Shown here: positions 13,111 to 13,892 of the stretch, piece after piece
Position numbering within the stretch: position 1 is the first letter of the stretch
Layout: the number at the start of each line of letters is the position of its first letter
DNA from: Candidatus Zixiibacteriota bacterium
GTDB lineage: Bacteria > Zixibacteria > MSB-5A5 > JAUVRN01
Assembly (NCBI GenBank): GCA_030597645.1
Contig: JAUVRN010000016.1
Span: 1-13,892 of the forward strand
Length of the DNA: 13,892 nt
Direction: 5' to 3'
Program-made: the position numbers and the translations under genes
The notes under the pieces: model-generated
What the model was told of the DNA's origin: nothing
The model's input: only the letters and a program-made list of their open reading frames with translations
Database searches by the model: none

Positions 13111-13809
13111 ATGGGCAAGCTGAGTTCCTCACTGAGTTCTACGGTCGGCCGAAAATTGCTGATGGGCCTCACGGGGCTGGGACTCGTTATGTTTGTGGCG
13201 GGCCATCTTGCCGGTAACCTCTCTCTGCTGATTGGAACCAGGACCCAGTTCAATCAGTACACGCACTTGCTGGAGAGCCTCGGGCCCACGCTCTGGATCA
13301 TTGAGCTGGGGCTGCTGGCGCTTTTCGGGCTCCACGCCTACTCCGGAATCATGGTATGGTTCACCAACCGTCGCGCCCGGTCTGACAAGTATCGGAAGAC
13401 CGCTAACGCGGGCGGACCGAGCCTCAAGTCCTGGTCGTCGGTATGGATGATCTTCACCGGCATCGTGCTGGCCCTGTTTGTGGTGGTCCATGTCTGGAGC
13501 TTCAAGTACGGACCCGGCGTCGCCGAGGGCTACGTGCAGCACGTGGACGGAGAGGGCATCCGCGATCTGCACCGGCTGGTCGTCGAGACCTTCAGCCAGC
13601 CCGGTCCGGTGATCCTCTACTGTGGCGTGATGATCCTGCTGGGCCTGCACCTGCGACACGGTTTCTGGAGTGCATTCCAGTCACTGGGCGCCATGAACTC
13701 CAAGCTCACGCCGCTGACGTATGCCATCGGTGTCCTGGTGGCGGTGCTCATCGGTCTCGGGTTCCTGATCCTGCCCGTCTGGATCTACATCAACGGGGGG
13801 GGGATATGA
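13111..13809 (+). CDS. sdhC: Succinate dehydrogenase/fumarate reductase cytochrome b558 subunit
   Basis: Membrane anchor that carries haem b and links the flavoprotein/iron-sulphur subunits to quinone. The 232-residue, single-polypeptide form with five predicted transmembrane helices is that of the b558 family found in Bacillus, Wolinella FrdC, Bacteroidota and many candidate phyla. Histidines in helices, His32 (VAGHLAGN), His75 (GLHAYSG), His127 (VVVHVWSF) and His180 (GLHLRHGFW), are placed like the four axial ligands of a di-haem cytochrome. TVGRKLLMGLTGLGL near the start is also typical. ATG 13111 has a GGGG run 9 bases upstream. The end contains a run of nine G residues and overlaps the sdhA start as ATGA (13806-13809). 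Whether the enzyme works as succinate dehydrogenase or fumarate reductase cannot be told from this subunit. Confidence 0.95.
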   Translation: MGKLSSSLSSTVGRKLLMGLTGLGLVMFVAGHLAGNLSLLIGTRTQFNQYTHLLESLGPTLWIIELGLLALFGLHAYSGIMVWFTNRRARSDKYRKTANAGGPSLKSWSSVWMIFTGIVLALFVVVHVWSFKYGPGVAEGYVQHVDGEGIRDLHRLVVETFSQPGPVILYCGVMILLGLHLRHGFWSAFQSLGAMNSKLTPLTYAIGVLVAVLIGLGFLILPVWIYINGGGI

Positions 13810-13892
13810 CGCTCGATGCGATGATCCCCGGCGGATCGCTCGAGCCCACGTGGTCGAGCTCTCGAGGCGAGCTGAAGCTCGCCTCCCCGGCG
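13806..13892 (+). CDS. sdhA: Succinate dehydrogenase flavoprotein subunit (3' truncated by window)
   Basis: Only the first 29 codons are visible. They begin MTLDAMIPGGSLEPTW and continue to ELKLASPA, which matches the N-terminus of b558-type SdhA just before its FAD-binding dinucleotide fold. The ATG overlaps the sdhC stop (ATGA), and the nine-G run at 13795-13803 acts as the ribosome binding site. The gene continues beyond the window; sdhB would be expected next. Confidence 0.88.
   Translation, partial: MTLDAMIPGGSLEPTWSSSRGELKLASPA

Overview
The window is a GC-rich bacterial chromosome segment that is mostly housekeeping and cell-envelope genes, with no phage integrase, intact insertion sequence, CRISPR array, rRNA or tRNA that I can see. 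An outer-membrane secretin of the type IV pilus, prepilin-like genes and a lipoprotein point to a diderm (Gram-negative-type) organism. The compact AMIN/PilP-like plus PilQ pair, the secreted tail-fibre-like protein, the Asp/Asn/Gly-rich pilus protein and the b558-type succinate dehydrogenase together suggest an FCB-group or neighbouring candidate phylum (Eisenbacteria, Latescibacterota, Zixibacteria or Gemmatimonadota type). That placement is an inference from gene style, not a measured phylogeny.

Left part (1-2671): the end of a type IV pilus assembly operon. A 5'-truncated AMIN-domain protein with a PilP-like C-terminus is followed by a short PilQ secretin, closed by a strong intrinsic terminator. 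Middle-left (2685-5816): three overlapping plus-strand genes, a long-chain acyl-CoA ligase, a YjbQ-family protein and methylthioribose-1-phosphate isomerase (mtnA), evidently one transcript. Next comes rpmA (ribosomal protein L27), without its usual partner rplU and with its own promoter overlapping the mtnA stop. It is followed by a NYN/LabA-like protein whose nuclease motifs are degenerate, and by a small putative lipoprotein.

Centre (7662-10038): a 370-base stretch with one doubtful minus-strand ORF, then a 650-residue secreted protein with tail-fibre-like repeats and its own terminator. Right-centre (10039-12706): a 300-base leader rich in hairpins, with an alternative pairing and a 21-codon upstream ORF, precedes pilW-like and pilX-like minor pilin genes. 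The PilX-like protein carries an insert of four calcium-loop-like repeats. A long hairpin terminator closes this unit.

Right end (12742-13892): a 65-residue minus-strand protein with eight ordered zinc ligands is divergent from sdhC and the start of sdhA. The two -35 boxes of the divergent promoters form a perfect inverted repeat. The best candidates for something less ordinary are the structured leader before the minor pilins, the calcium-repeat PilX-like protein beside a secreted fibre-like protein, the degenerate NYN protein and the compact zinc-finger protein.
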